Shown in pieces: positions 7,890-16,494 of a DNA stretch of 33,987 nt. This DNA is from Syntrophomonadaceae bacterium. Its GTDB lineage: Bacteria > Bacillota > Dethiobacteria > DTU022. Location: positions 1 to 33,987 of the forward strand of contig SKOR01000022.1 in assembly GCA_007119965.1 (NCBI GenBank), read 5' to 3'. The notes under the pieces are model-generated. The model did not search any database. It saw nothing but the letters and a program-made list of their open reading frames with translations, and had not been told where the DNA came from. Numbering within the stretch: position 1 is the first letter of the stretch; each line of letters begins with the position of its first letter. The position numbers and the translations under genes were made by a program.

Positions 7890-8153
7890 TCATCTGCCCG
7901 GCAGTAGCGCCGGTTCCCTGTTGATCTCGTTCCCCTTTGCATGCGATTCTTCATATATTTCAGGGACCAGCCCAAAGCCGACATTGTTTTCCATTGTCTT
8001 TTTGCAGCTGCTTCTCTGCTGTTCTGTGCAGCCGCAGCTTTTCGCTTCTGTTACCGACAATTTTTTCCCGTATGCCCCGGCGCTGCAGAACATAACCCAC
8101 CCGTTGAGTCCGTGGTATTCTTTCCAGTGTTCGCAGTTGACCAGCTTTTTCAT
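7890..8153 (-). CDS. Small four-cysteine protein, stand-alone copy of the channel's N-terminal domain
   Basis: An 87-residue soluble protein that I cannot assign to a named family. Cysteines lie at 7, 23, 40, 42 and 50. Four of them (7, 23, 42, 50) have the spacing C-x15-C-x18-C-x7-C, identical to the N-terminal domain of the channel encoded just upstream. Without gaps, about 21 of 59 positions are identical, including W10, E12-Y13, G18, V20, G41-C42-T43, R47, M54-E55 and a VGxGxxPE ending. The start follows AAGGAG; a longer open frame of 19 more codons has no ribosome site. It lies 57 nt after the channel stop codon. Four conserved cysteines suggest a metal or Fe-S site (inference). Confidence 0.8.
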   Translation of the reverse strand: MKKLVNCEHWKEYHGLNGWVMFCSAGAYGKKLSVTEAKSCGCTEQQRSSCKKTMENNVGFGLVPEIYEESHAKGNEINREPALLPGR

Positions 8154-8210
8154 GTTTTCTGCTCCTTTCCGATTATTACTTAATTCTTTTCTGCAGGGTT
8201 TGCCCTGCAT

Positions 8211-9302
8211 TTAGGTTCGCCCGTTGAGAATAAGGCTTTTCGGCAGGTTCGGACGCAGATAGCAGGTCCAGTAGGCGACAGCAACAAATAATACCCCGCC
8301 GATAATGTTGCCGATAGTAACCGGGATCAGGTTGCTAAAAAAGAACGCCTGCCAGGTGATACCCTGCATTACCGTCGGTGAAACCAAGGCCTGGGCAAAT
8401 TCGGCGTTTTTAACCAGCAGCCCCATGGGAATAAAAAACATGTTGGCTATAGAGTGTTCAAAACCGGCAGCGACGAAAGCTGTAATTGGAATCATGATTG
8501 CCAGTATTTTGCTAATCGCATCTTTTCCGGCCAGGGCGATCCAGACGGCAAGGCAGACCAGCCAGTTGCAGAGAATGCCGCGGAAAAGCGCTTCACTCCA
8601 GGTCAGGCTTGTTTTGGCAGAGGCTATATCAATAATTCTTACAGCGATACTGCCGTCGTTTGCCTGCCAGATTCCTGAGAAGAAAAACAGGATCACAACA
8701 ACGAGCGCGCCAACAAAGTTGAAAATGTAAACCCAAAACCAGTTTGAGAGGACCTGCCTTCCGCTCACTTTTTTCTCCAGGTAACCGGCTGCAAGCAGGT
8801 TGTTCCCTGTAAACAGCTCAGCCCCTCCGAGAATGACCAGGATTAACCCGATTGAAAAGGTAACTCCACCTACCAGGCGGCTTAAACCGTCGCCGATATA
8901 GATTGCCAGGTCATTAGTGATAATGGTGAACATTACAGCGCCCAGTGCGATGTAGGCCCCGGCAAGGATCGCCAGCATGACAAGGGCGGGAGCGGCCAGG
9001 GCAGTTTTTTTCTGAGCAGTTCCGACAACTGTTTTGGCAATCTCCTGTGGCGGGTCGCATGTTAAAACGGGTGGCGACATTGGCGCCGGGACAGGCTGCA
9101 GGGCAGGCAGTTCTTCGGGGATTACCCCTGCCCCTACAGCGAGCTCCATGCTTTTCAGACAATCTTTTCTTTTGTCCGGGGTGCAGCCGATTGCCATCAG
9201 GAACTGGGGATTTACCGGCCTGTTGAAGGCCGCCAGTTCACAGTAGCATACATGGCCTGCAATTGAATCGTATTCATTCCAGAATGCACACATGTCTTTC
9301 AT
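8211..9302 (-). CDS. Formate/nitrite-family channel with N-terminal four-Cys domain
   Basis: A 363-residue protein in two parts. Residues about 1-65 are a hydrophilic domain with C5, C21, C40 and C48 (plus C19), matching the neighbouring small protein. A Pro-rich linker (about 66-95) leads to a FocA/NirC-type channel at about 100-355. Channel hallmarks include GAYIALGAVMF, GAELFTGNN, NWFWVYIFNFVGAL, CNWLVCLAVW, GFEHSIANMFFIPMG (with the conserved pore His) and PVTIGNIIGG, all closest to FocA-type formate channels. A usual FNT protein is about 260-290 residues, so the extra length is the cysteine domain. FocA N-termini are cytoplasmic, so this domain should sit inside and could gate the pore. 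GAGGAGG precedes the ATG. It is the first gene after the sigma-54 promoter. Substrate (formate, nitrite or another small anion) is not proven. Confidence 0.93.
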   Translation of the reverse strand: MKDMCAFWNEYDSIAGHVCYCELAAFNRPVNPQFLMAIGCTPDKRKDCLKSMELAVGAGVIPEELPALQPVPAPMSPPVLTCDPPQEIAKTVVGTAQKKTALAAPALVMLAILAGAYIALGAVMFTIITNDLAIYIGDGLSRLVGGVTFSIGLILVILGGAELFTGNNLLAAGYLEKKVSGRQVLSNWFWVYIFNFVGALVVVILFFFSGIWQANDGSIAVRIIDIASAKTSLTWSEALFRGILCNWLVCLAVWIALAGKDAISKILAIMIPITAFVAAGFEHSIANMFFIPMGLLVKNAEFAQALVSPTVMQGITWQAFFFSNLIPVTIGNIIGGVLFVAVAYWTCYLRPNLPKSLILNGRT

Positions 9303-9354
9303 TTTGTAACCTCCTCTCCTATTCCTCTTGCTCTGTCCCTGTGACTTACCTTAT

Positions 9355-9370
9355 TGCAATCTGCATGCCA
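9355..9370 (-). promoter_or_regulatory. Sigma-54 promoter (-24/-12) for the channel cluster
   Basis: On the minus strand the sequence reads TGGCATG-CAGA-TTGCA, against the consensus TGGCACG-N4-TTGCA, with the GG and GC at the required spacing. Transcription would start near 9344, about 40 nt before the channel ATG. The sigma-54 activator at the end of the same cluster makes this a very credible promoter. Confidence 0.9.
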
Positions 9371-9497
9371 ACATGCCGGAAGAGAAAAAAATAAATTTAA
9401 AATCCAGGTAACATAGCTGCCCCAGGGTTTTTTAAACTGCTTGCCCCGGATCTGGCTTGTTCACAGTCCTTAAATAGAGGCGGGCAGGGCTTAACCG

Positions 9498-9533
9498 GTC
9501 ACAAAAGTGACGCAAACAAGTCACCTGGGTAAC
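9498..9533. promoter_or_regulatory. Tandem dyads, candidate enhancer for the sigma-54 activator
   Basis: Two similar dyads lie in tandem: GTCAC-N4-GTGAC at 9498-9511 (perfect) and GTCAC-N4-GTAAC at 9520-9533 (one mismatch). Their centres are 22 bp apart, two helical turns. They lie roughly 150-170 bp upstream of the -12 element, the usual distance for sigma-54 enhancers. Binding by the cluster's Fis-type activator is an inference from position and symmetry. Confidence 0.65.
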
Positions 9534-9574
9534 GTGATCAGGTAAAAGAAGTAAACGCGCTAATTGCCTATGAG

Positions 9575-9603
9575 TTGACGATGCAGGTTATGGCCGCTAT
9601 AAT
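9575..9603 (+). promoter_or_regulatory. Sigma-A promoter for mfd
   Basis: A -35 TTGACG (9575-9580) and a perfect -10 TATAAT (9598-9603) are separated by 17 bp, giving a leader of about 75 nt before the mfd start. It faces away from the sigma-54 promoter of the channel cluster, and the candidate enhancer lies between the two. Confidence 0.88.
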
Positions 9604-9685
9604 TTAGTCCATGGGTTAATGGGGGGTATCAGCCGGTTCCCCTCCCTTTTGCTGTACCCGGATGTAATAATCAGGAGGTTCTGTT

Positions 9686-12600
9686 TTGCTTAAATATCTG
9701 CTGGACCGATGGTCCAATAACGAAACTTTTCTAGAGATTAGCTCAGCTGTAAGTCGCGATCAAAACTACAGGGCAGTTGTCACCGGCCTGGAAGGCAGTG
9801 CGCGCAATATTTTTATAGCTGCGCTGGCCGGTTTTAGCGGCCGTCCGGCTTTAATTATAACCAGCGATCTCGCGCGGGCCGAAAGGGTTTATTCTGATCT
9901 GCTCTCTATATTCCCGGGCCGGGTAAATCTGCTCAGGCCGAGGGAGCTATTCATCAATACCGATGCTTTATCCCGCAGTGATGAGCAGCAGAACTCAAGG
10001 CTTGGTTTTTTAGAGTGGCTGAACTCCGGTGGCGGGGGCTTCTATGTTGCTCCAGCTGCGGCGCTGATTTCGCAATCTCTTCCCCCCGGTCTCTGGCGTG
10101 ATTTGATTATCGGCCTGCAGGTAGGTATGCAAGTAGACCGCCAGGAATATATAGACCTCCTGGTGTGCAGAGGTTATGAGCGGACAACTTTAACGGAATC
10201 TGCAGGACAGTTCAGTGCTCGAGGCGATATTATCGACATTTACCCGCCCGGCAGGCAGGAACCGGTCCGTATTGAACTATTTGACGATCTTATTGAATCG
10301 ATCCGCCACTATGATCCCCTGACCCAGCGTTCGACCGATCAAATCAGGCAGGTCGATATTTTACCGGCCCGTGAGCTTTTGTTGACGGAACAGGCCCTCA
10401 GCAGCGGTGAGCAGAAAATCAACAGCACTCTGGATCGGACCCTGTCCAGGCTGCGCAGGAGCGGGGAAAATGAAGTGGCTTTAAGGTTGAAGCAGCAGGT
10501 TTTTCGCCACATGGAAAGGTTGGCCGACCCGGAGGGCATCGATTATTTAAGCAGCTACCTGCCCTTCTTTTATGGGGAAGGGGCTTCCCTGCTTGATTAC
10601 CTGCCCCCGGATTCCCTGGTCTTTCTTGAGGAGCCTGCGCAAATTGCTGAAAAAACCGCCAACCTGCGAAGTGAATTTAATGATTACAGCAGCAGCTCCC
10701 TGCTTGAAGGCGACCTGCTTCCTCCCGAGCAGGAACTGCTGTGGAATGAAAAAGATTTATTCTACCGGTTATCCTGTCCCTTAATTGGTACAGCCTTATT
10801 TGCCGAGACGGGCGGTTTGTTTAAGCCTGAACAGTCAGTAAGAATTGAATCGAAAAGCGCGCCGTTTTACCACGGGCAGTGGGATATATTCAGAAGCGAC
10901 TGCAGGAAGTGGTTCAGGGAGGGTTACGGGGTTTATCTCCTGACTGAATCCGAAGAACGGGGCAATGGACTGTTGAGTATGATAGCAGAGCATAATAATT
11001 CAGCTGAAGAATACAGGGATGGCGGTCAGGGCGGCGAAATGTTTTCAAAGCCACAGGTCATTGCGGGCAGTCTTGAAGAAGGCTTTATTATACCCGGGCT
11101 GCAGTTGGCCGTTATTACCGAGCGTAACCTGCTTCCTGTCCGCAGGAAAAAGAGGCGGCTTAACAGGAGTGAGGGGATCAGGCTCAGTGACTACCGGGAA
11201 CTGTCGAACGGGGATTATGTTGTTCATGAACAGCACGGCATCGGCCGGTATTTAGGTCTGAACACTCTTGAAGTCGGGGGAGGCAAGCGTGACTACCTGG
11301 TATTAAAGTACAGGGGCACCGATAAATTATACCTTCCGGTTGATCAGGTAGGGTTGATTCAAAAATATTCCGGTGGAGACGGCCCCGCGCCCCGACTGCA
11401 CAGCCTGGGCGGCGGCGAGTGGCAGCGCCTGAAAAGCAGGGTCAACCATTCCGTTGAAGAACTGGCCCGGGAACTGCTTGCCCTTTATGCTGCCAGGCAG
11501 GCTGTCGAGGGTTACAGTTTCGGACCGGATCACCCCTGGCAGCAGGAATTTGAAGCCCACTTTCCTTTTGAAGAAACTCCTGACCAACTAAAGGCTGTTG
11601 AGGATGTAAAAGCCGACCTGGAGAAAAACCATCCGATGGATCGACTGATCTGCGGCGATGTTGGCTACGGGAAAACTGAGGTGGCCATGCGGGCGGCCTT
11701 CAAAGCGGTTATGGAAGGAAAGCAGGTTGCTGTGCTTGTTCCAACCACGGTTTTAGCCCAGCAGCACTACCGTACCTTTACGGAAAGGTTTGACGGCTTC
11801 CCGGTTAAGATTGCCCAGATCAGCCGCTTTATTGCTCCGGGCTGGCAGAAAGAAATTACCAGGAACCTGGCTGCAGGTAAAATAGATATAATTATCGGAA
11901 CCCACCGCCTTCTTTCCGGAGATGTCCGCTTCCATGACCTGGGCCTGCTGGTCGTTGATGAAGAGCAGCGCTTCGGCGTACGCCAGAAGGAGAAGATGAA
12001 ACAGCTGCGGCTTGAAGTTGATACCCTGGCGATGACAGCCACGCCGATTCCGCGGACCCTGCACCTTTCCCTGGCCGGGGCCAGGGATTTCAGCATTATT
12101 GACACGCCGCCGGAAGACCGCTATCCGGTTCAGACTTACGTTCTCGAGTATTCCGAAAACCTTGTCCGCGATGCAGTGCAGCGCGAACTGAGCCGCGGCG
12201 GACAGGCCTTTATTGTTTTTAACCGCGTTGACAGGATTGATGCTTTTGCTGAAAGAATCCAGGGTCTTTTTCCCGATGCTTCGGTGGCTGTAGGGCACGG
12301 ACAACTTCCGGAAGCGGCTCTTGAAAGAATTATGGCCGATTTTCAGGAAGGCAGGTACCAGATTCTGGTCAGTACAACAATTATCGAATCAGGGCTTGAT
12401 ATCCCAAATGTCAATACCCTGGTAGTTTGTGATGCTGACCGGTTCGGGTTGGCCCAGCTTTACCAGATCCGGGGACGTGTTGGCCGTTCAAGCCGGCTTG
12501 CTTATGCTTATCTCACCTATCGGAGGGATAAGGTTGTTTCTGAAACGGCAAAAAAAAGACTTAAGGCAATTAAGGAATTTACCGAGTTGGGATCCGGGTT

Positions 12601-13237
12601 CAAGATTGCCCTCCGCGATCTGGAAATCAGGGGGGCAGGCAATATCCTTGGCGCCGAGCAGCATGGTTTTATTGCGGCGGTAGGTTTCGATCTCTACGCC
12701 CGGCTTTTAGATCGGGCTGTGGCTGAGCTGAAAAATGAAAAGCGGGAAAAAACGGTCGACACGCGACTGGAACTGCAGATTAATGCCCACTTGCCCTCCT
12801 CATATTTGATTGCCCAGGATCAGAAGGTAGATTTTTACCAGCGCATCTATAGCGCCGCCAAAAGCGAAGAGCTTGAAGAAATCGAAGAGGAACTGACCGA
12901 TCGTTACGGAGTTCCGCCAGGGCCGGTTAAAAACCTGCTCGCGGTAGCCGGATTGCGCCTGGAAGCGGCAGCCCTTGGAATAGAGCATATTTCCCAGAAG
13001 CAGGGCAACCTCATAATCCAGTTTGCCCCGGGACATACCGTTGATATAAAACGGCTGCAGGAATCACAGGTTTACGGCACCGACCGGATCAGGGTTGCAT
13101 CCCGAAAACCGCTTGCCCTGCAGATTAAAAGGGCGGCAAATTCTATAGGCCTGCTCAACGAACTTCACAACTTTCTACAATCACTTCCGGAAGCCCGGGA
13201 TGTGCCTGCCGGCGCAGGAAGCAGCATTCAACGGTAG
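9686..13237 (+). CDS. mfd: Transcription-repair coupling factor
   Basis: An 1183-residue ATP-driven translocase that removes stalled RNA polymerase and recruits UvrA to DNA damage. The UvrB-like N-terminal region (about 1-350) includes TESAGQFSARGDIIDIYPPG. The RNA polymerase-interacting (CarD-like) domain is at about 507-562 (NGDYVVHEQHGIGRYLG). The SF2 helicase has Walker A GDVGYGKTE near 656-664, DEEQ near 757, TATPIPRTLH, STTIIESGLD and QIRGRVGRSSR. The TRCF C-terminal domain follows. The length is normal. The start is TTG, 7 nt after AGGAGG. In Bacillus, fin lies between pth and mfd; here that place is taken by the aroF and sigma-54 clusters. Confidence 0.97.
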   Translation: MLKYLLDRWSNNETFLEISSAVSRDQNYRAVVTGLEGSARNIFIAALAGFSGRPALIITSDLARAERVYSDLLSIFPGRVNLLRPRELFINTDALSRSDEQQNSRLGFLEWLNSGGGGFYVAPAAALISQSLPPGLWRDLIIGLQVGMQVDRQEYIDLLVCRGYERTTLTESAGQFSARGDIIDIYPPGRQEPVRIELFDDLIESIRHYDPLTQRSTDQIRQVDILPARELLLTEQALSSGEQKINSTLDRTLSRLRRSGENEVALRLKQQVFRHMERLADPEGIDYLSSYLPFFYGEGASLLDYLPPDSLVFLEEPAQIAEKTANLRSEFNDYSSSSLLEGDLLPPEQELLWNEKDLFYRLSCPLIGTALFAETGGLFKPEQSVRIESKSAPFYHGQWDIFRSDCRKWFREGYGVYLLTESEERGNGLLSMIAEHNNSAEEYRDGGQGGEMFSKPQVIAGSLEEGFIIPGLQLAVITERNLLPVRRKKRRLNRSEGIRLSDYRELSNGDYVVHEQHGIGRYLGLNTLEVGGGKRDYLVLKYRGTDKLYLPVDQVGLIQKYSGGDGPAPRLHSLGGGEWQRLKSRVNHSVEELARELLALYAARQAVEGYSFGPDHPWQQEFEAHFPFEETPDQLKAVEDVKADLEKNHPMDRLICGDVGYGKTEVAMRAAFKAVMEGKQVAVLVPTTVLAQQHYRTFTERFDGFPVKIAQISRFIAPGWQKEITRNLAAGKIDIIIGTHRLLSGDVRFHDLGLLVVDEEQRFGVRQKEKMKQLRLEVDTLAMTATPIPRTLHLSLAGARDFSIIDTPPEDRYPVQTYVLEYSENLVRDAVQRELSRGGQAFIVFNRVDRIDAFAERIQGLFPDASVAVGHGQLPEAALERIMADFQEGRYQILVSTTIIESGLDIPNVNTLVVCDADRFGLAQLYQIRGRVGRSSRLAYAYLTYRRDKVVSETAKKRLKAIKEFTELGSGFKIALRDLEIRGAGNILGAEQHGFIAAVGFDLYARLLDRAVAELKNEKREKTVDTRLELQINAHLPSSYLIAQDQKVDFYQRIYSAAKSEELEEIEEELTDRYGVPPGPVKNLLAVAGLRLEAAALGIEHISQKQGNLIIQFAPGHTVDIKRLQESQVYGTDRIRVASRKPLALQIKRAANSIGLLNELHNFLQSLPEARDVPAGAGSSIQR

Positions 13238-13254
13238 CTGCTGCCTTCACTAAC

Positions 13255-13263
13255 TGTTATAAT
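13255..13263 (+). promoter_or_regulatory. Extended -10 promoter before the SpoVB/MurJ-like gene
   Basis: TG-n-TATAAT forms a perfect extended -10 element in the gap after mfd. There is no good -35 at 17 bp, as is usual for extended -10 promoters. It could drive the SpoVB-like gene and mazG. Confidence 0.55.
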
Positions 13264-13318
13264 GTTTATTAATGGAAAAAATCAAGCTGCCTGAGCAGTG
13301 CCAAAGAGGGTAAAACAA

Positions 13319-14968
13319 TTGTCCGAAAGCAGCAGAGCATTTGTTAAAGGTGCAACTATCCTGGCCTTAACCGGAATAACTGCCCGGGTAATCGGGGCGG
13401 TATTCAGGATCGTCCTGGCGGCAATTCTCGGCGACGAAGGGATTGGCCTCTACATGTATGCCTACCCGGTTTATTCTACCCTGCTGGTGGTTTCCACGGC
13501 CGGGATTCCGGTTGCCCTTTCAAAACTGATGGCAGAAAATATTGCCCTTAAAGACTATCGCGAAGCGTTGAGGGTTTTCCGGGTGGCCCTCTTTATTCTT
13601 ACCTTAAGCGGGCTGGCCATAACCATGGTTCTTTTGCTGGGAGCTGAATTCTTTGCTGCTTCCATAGTTAAAGATATGGAAGCAGTTTACCCCCTGATGG
13701 CGATATCCCCTGCCATATTCTTTGTTACCATTATGGCTGCCCTGCGCGGGTTTTTCCAGGGGCAGCAAAATATGATTCCGACAGCGGCATCACAACTCCT
13801 TGAGCAGCTGGTCAGGGTTGGGTTCTCAATTTTTTTGGTTCTTCTCCTGTTACCCGTCGGCCTGGAATTTGCAGCCGCCGGGGCTACTTCGGGCGCAGCG
13901 GCAGGAGGTTTGGGCGGCCTCGTTTTTCTATCCATTTTCTATTGGCGCAAGCGCGGTCGTTTTATGAGCCTGGCCGATCAACAGGAGAAACATGAACCGG
14001 CCCCGGTTAGCAGGATCATCGGCCGTATTTTCAGCCTGGCTGTACCCGTTACAATCGGGGGATTGGTCATACCCCTGATATCACTGATTGACCTGGCTGT
14101 AGTGCCCAGGCAGCTGCAGGCTGCCGGTTTTGACCTGGAAACAGCCCGGGCTCTGTACGGCCAGCTTACAGGGATGGCCGGACCGATCGTTTACTTCCCC
14201 AATGTTGTAGCCCTGGCTCTAAGCATCAGCCTGGTGCCGGCAATTTCAGAAGCCTTCGCCCTGAAGGACAGGCTCCTGATTCAAAGCAGGACTGCCGTTG
14301 CCGTTAAACTGACCGTCTTCTTCGCGCTTCCATCGGCGCTCGGCCTCTATTTGCTGGCGGAACCGATCACGGTTTTGCTTTACGATAACGCTGCGGCAGG
14401 CTATTCCCTGGCTTACATGTCCTGGTCGGTAATCCCCCTCTGTCTCTATGTAACGACAACAGGTTTGCTCCAGGGGTTGGGTCGGCCGATTGTTCCCGCC
14501 CTGAACATGATTTACGGCGGAGCGGTTAAAACCCTGTTTGCCTGGTATCTTACCGCTGTCCCCGAACTAAATGTCGGCGGAGCCGCACTGGCTTCCGTGA
14601 TCGGCATTGGGGTGGCTGCAGCTCTTAACCTTTATCATGTTAGCCGTTTTACGGGGTGGCGCGGCAACTTTCGTGAAGTACTGCTGCTGCCCGGCCTGTC
14701 TGTTGTGGCGATGTCAATTATTGTTTATGGTGCCTACGGTGGTATTGCCAGGTATGGAGAACCCTTTTTGTCGGCCGGCCGGGTGAATGCCGCGGCTGTA
14801 CTCCTGGCAATTATTGCCGGCATCCTGGTTTACAGCCTGGTTTTATTTTTAACAGGCGGCTTGAGCAGGGAAGAATTAAATATGGTCCCACTGATCGGCC
14901 CGCGCCTGGCAGCCCTGGCCCGGCGCTTCCGAAAGATGCAGGGCCCTAATGGAGTTGATAACCAATGA
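13319..14968 (+). CDS. SpoVB/MurJ-like polysaccharide flippase
   Basis: A hydrophobic protein of 549 residues with about 14 membrane helices, of the MOP superfamily polysaccharide transporters (SpoVB/YtgP/MurJ type). Family features include the N-terminal helix GATILALTGITARVIGAVFR, YMYAYPVYS, STAGIPVALSKLMAE, RGFFQGQQNMIPTA and, near the middle, an AVPVTIGGLVIPLISLIDLAVVP helix. It probably flips lipid-linked cell-wall or polysaccharide precursors. The TTG start follows AGAGGG by 8 nt; an in-frame GTG 21 nt upstream (13298) has no ribosome site. It sits between mfd and mazG exactly where spoVB lies in Bacillus, but spoVT is missing. The stop overlaps the mazG start by 4 nt. Whether it serves sporulation or vegetative wall synthesis cannot be told. 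Confidence 0.88.
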   Translation: MSESSRAFVKGATILALTGITARVIGAVFRIVLAAILGDEGIGLYMYAYPVYSTLLVVSTAGIPVALSKLMAENIALKDYREALRVFRVALFILTLSGLAITMVLLLGAEFFAASIVKDMEAVYPLMAISPAIFFVTIMAALRGFFQGQQNMIPTAASQLLEQLVRVGFSIFLVLLLLPVGLEFAAAGATSGAAAGGLGGLVFLSIFYWRKRGRFMSLADQQEKHEPAPVSRIIGRIFSLAVPVTIGGLVIPLISLIDLAVVPRQLQAAGFDLETARALYGQLTGMAGPIVYFPNVVALALSISLVPAISEAFALKDRLLIQSRTAVAVKLTVFFALPSALGLYLLAEPITVLLYDNAAAGYSLAYMSWSVIPLCLYVTTTGLLQGLGRPIVPALNMIYGGAVKTLFAWYLTAVPELNVGGAALASVIGIGVAAALNLYHVSRFTGWRGNFREVLLLPGLSVVAMSIIVYGAYGGIARYGEPFLSAGRVNAAAVLLAIIAGILVYSLVLFLTGGLSREELNMVPLIGPRLAALARRFRKMQGPNGVDNQ

Positions 14969-16419
14969 GCAGAATTATCATTATCGGCCTTGGCCCCGGC
15001 AATCCCGGGCATTTGACCCGAGAAGCTCACGGCAACCTGATCAGTGGAAGGCCCCTTTTCTTCCGGACCCTTAAGCACCCTTCTGCCCGCTATTACGCGG
15101 CAAAAACCCGGAGGGCTAAATCGTTTGATCATCTCTACAGGCAGGGCAGCGATTTTGAACAGGTATACCGGAAGATTACCGGCACCCTGATCAGGGCCGC
15201 CCGCCGGCATGGCACAGTTTGCTATGCAGTGCCCGGACACCCCTCGGTGGGCGAGGCGGCTGTAGACAGGCTGTGCAGGATATGTCCCGGAAAACGCATT
15301 AAAGTTCAGGTAGTGGAAGGGATGAGTTTTTTGGAACCCCTGCTCAGCACCCTGAAAATAGACCTGCTGGACGGCGTTACCGTTTATGACGCCCTTGTAC
15401 TTGACCGTCTTAAGGAACCCTGCCCTAACCACCTGATTATTGCCCAGGTGTACAACCGGGCCCTGGCTTCCCGGACTAAACTCAGGTTAATGGAGCTATA
15501 CCCCGAAGATTACCCGGTTGTAGTTGTGCGTGCAGCGGGAATGCAGGGCCGGCAGGCCTGGAAAACCGCTCTTTACAATCTCGACCGCAGAGATTTATTT
15601 AACCATTTTACAACACTTTATCTGCCGCCTTCACCGCACCGCAGCATGGGAGATTTAATTGAGATTATGGCTATGCTCCGTTCCGAAAATGGCTGCCCCT
15701 GGGATAGAAAACAGACCCATGAAAGCCTGAGGCAGTATATGATTGAAGAGGCTTATGAGGCAGTGGCAGCGATAGACAGGGACGACGACAGCGCATTACA
15801 GGAAGAGCTGGGGGATGTTCTGCTGCAGGTTGTTTTTCACAGCCAAATAGCACGGGAGGAAAACCGCTTTAACTTCAACGGGGTGCTGGATACAATCGCA
15901 GCCAAGTTGATCAGGAGGCATCCCCATGTTTTCGGAACGGATAACGCTGATGATGCAGCGCAGGTAAAAGTGCTCTGGGAGCAGATTAAGTCAGATGAGC
16001 GAGGCAAGCATAAACCCACTTCAGCTGTAAAGATTGATCACGCCCTCCCTGCCCTTTTAAAGGCTTATAAAATGCAGAAACGCGCTGCTGAAGCCGGTTT
16101 CGACTGGCCCTGCGTCAGCGGCCCCCTGGATAAAGCCAGGGAAGAGCTGGCCGAATTGGAAGAAGCTTACCGTAATGAAGATCAGGCGGCGGTAGAAGAA
16201 GAATTCGGTGACTACCTTTTTTCGGCAGTTAACATTGCCCGCTTTATGGGAGTTAATCCCGAATTAGCCCTCGGCAAGACAATAGCAAAATTTATTGAAC
16301 GGTTTGGTTATGTTATGCAAAAAGCAGATGAAACTAAACGCCCGGTTTCGTCATTTTCCCTGGAAGAATTGGATAAATGGTGGGTAGAAGCTAAAAAAAT
16401 AAGGAAAATGAGTGAATAA
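14965..16419 (+). CDS. mazG: Nucleoside triphosphate pyrophosphohydrolase with methylase-like domain (MazG/YabN)
   Basis: A two-domain protein like Bacillus YabN. Residues about 1-215 form a tetrapyrrole-methylase-like domain (IIIIGLGPGNPGHLT; VPGHPSVGEAAV). Residues about 235-480 form a double MazG domain, with ENGCPWDRKQTHESL, the metal-binding MIEEAYEAV and EELGDVLLQVVFHS, then a second copy with ELEEAYRN and EEEFGDYLFSAVN. MazG proteins hydrolyse NTPs to NMP and PPi and cleanse the nucleotide pool. The role of the methylase domain is unknown. The ATG overlaps the preceding stop (ATGA), so translation is coupled. The length of 484 is as expected. Confidence 0.93.
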   Translation: MSRIIIIGLGPGNPGHLTREAHGNLISGRPLFFRTLKHPSARYYAAKTRRAKSFDHLYRQGSDFEQVYRKITGTLIRAARRHGTVCYAVPGHPSVGEAAVDRLCRICPGKRIKVQVVEGMSFLEPLLSTLKIDLLDGVTVYDALVLDRLKEPCPNHLIIAQVYNRALASRTKLRLMELYPEDYPVVVVRAAGMQGRQAWKTALYNLDRRDLFNHFTTLYLPPSPHRSMGDLIEIMAMLRSENGCPWDRKQTHESLRQYMIEEAYEAVAAIDRDDDSALQEELGDVLLQVVFHSQIAREENRFNFNGVLDTIAAKLIRRHPHVFGTDNADDAAQVKVLWEQIKSDERGKHKPTSAVKIDHALPALLKAYKMQKRAAEAGFDWPCVSGPLDKAREELAELEEAYRNEDQAAVEEEFGDYLFSAVNIARFMGVNPELALGKTIAKFIERFGYVMQKADETKRPVSSFSLEELDKWWVEAKKIRKMSE

Positions 16420-16494
16420 AGCAGGAATATCAGTTGCTAAAGCGAATAACTTTTTAATAAGGTTCATTAATTTGTATGAGGAGGGCTTTAAACA

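Noticed and set aside
7861-7890. Possible second sigma-54 promoter before the ADH-like gene
   Set aside because: The minus strand has GG-N10-GC spacing (AGGAC ... GGCA), but most other consensus bases do not match and it abuts the end of the preceding gene.
7696-7893. 65-residue frame between the ADH-like gene and the small cysteine protein
   Set aside because: No ribosome site, no family resemblance, and it overlaps the ADH-like gene start and the inverted repeat.
11753-12304. 183-residue antisense frame inside mfd
   Set aside because: Lies opposite conserved helicase motifs of mfd; a shadow frame.
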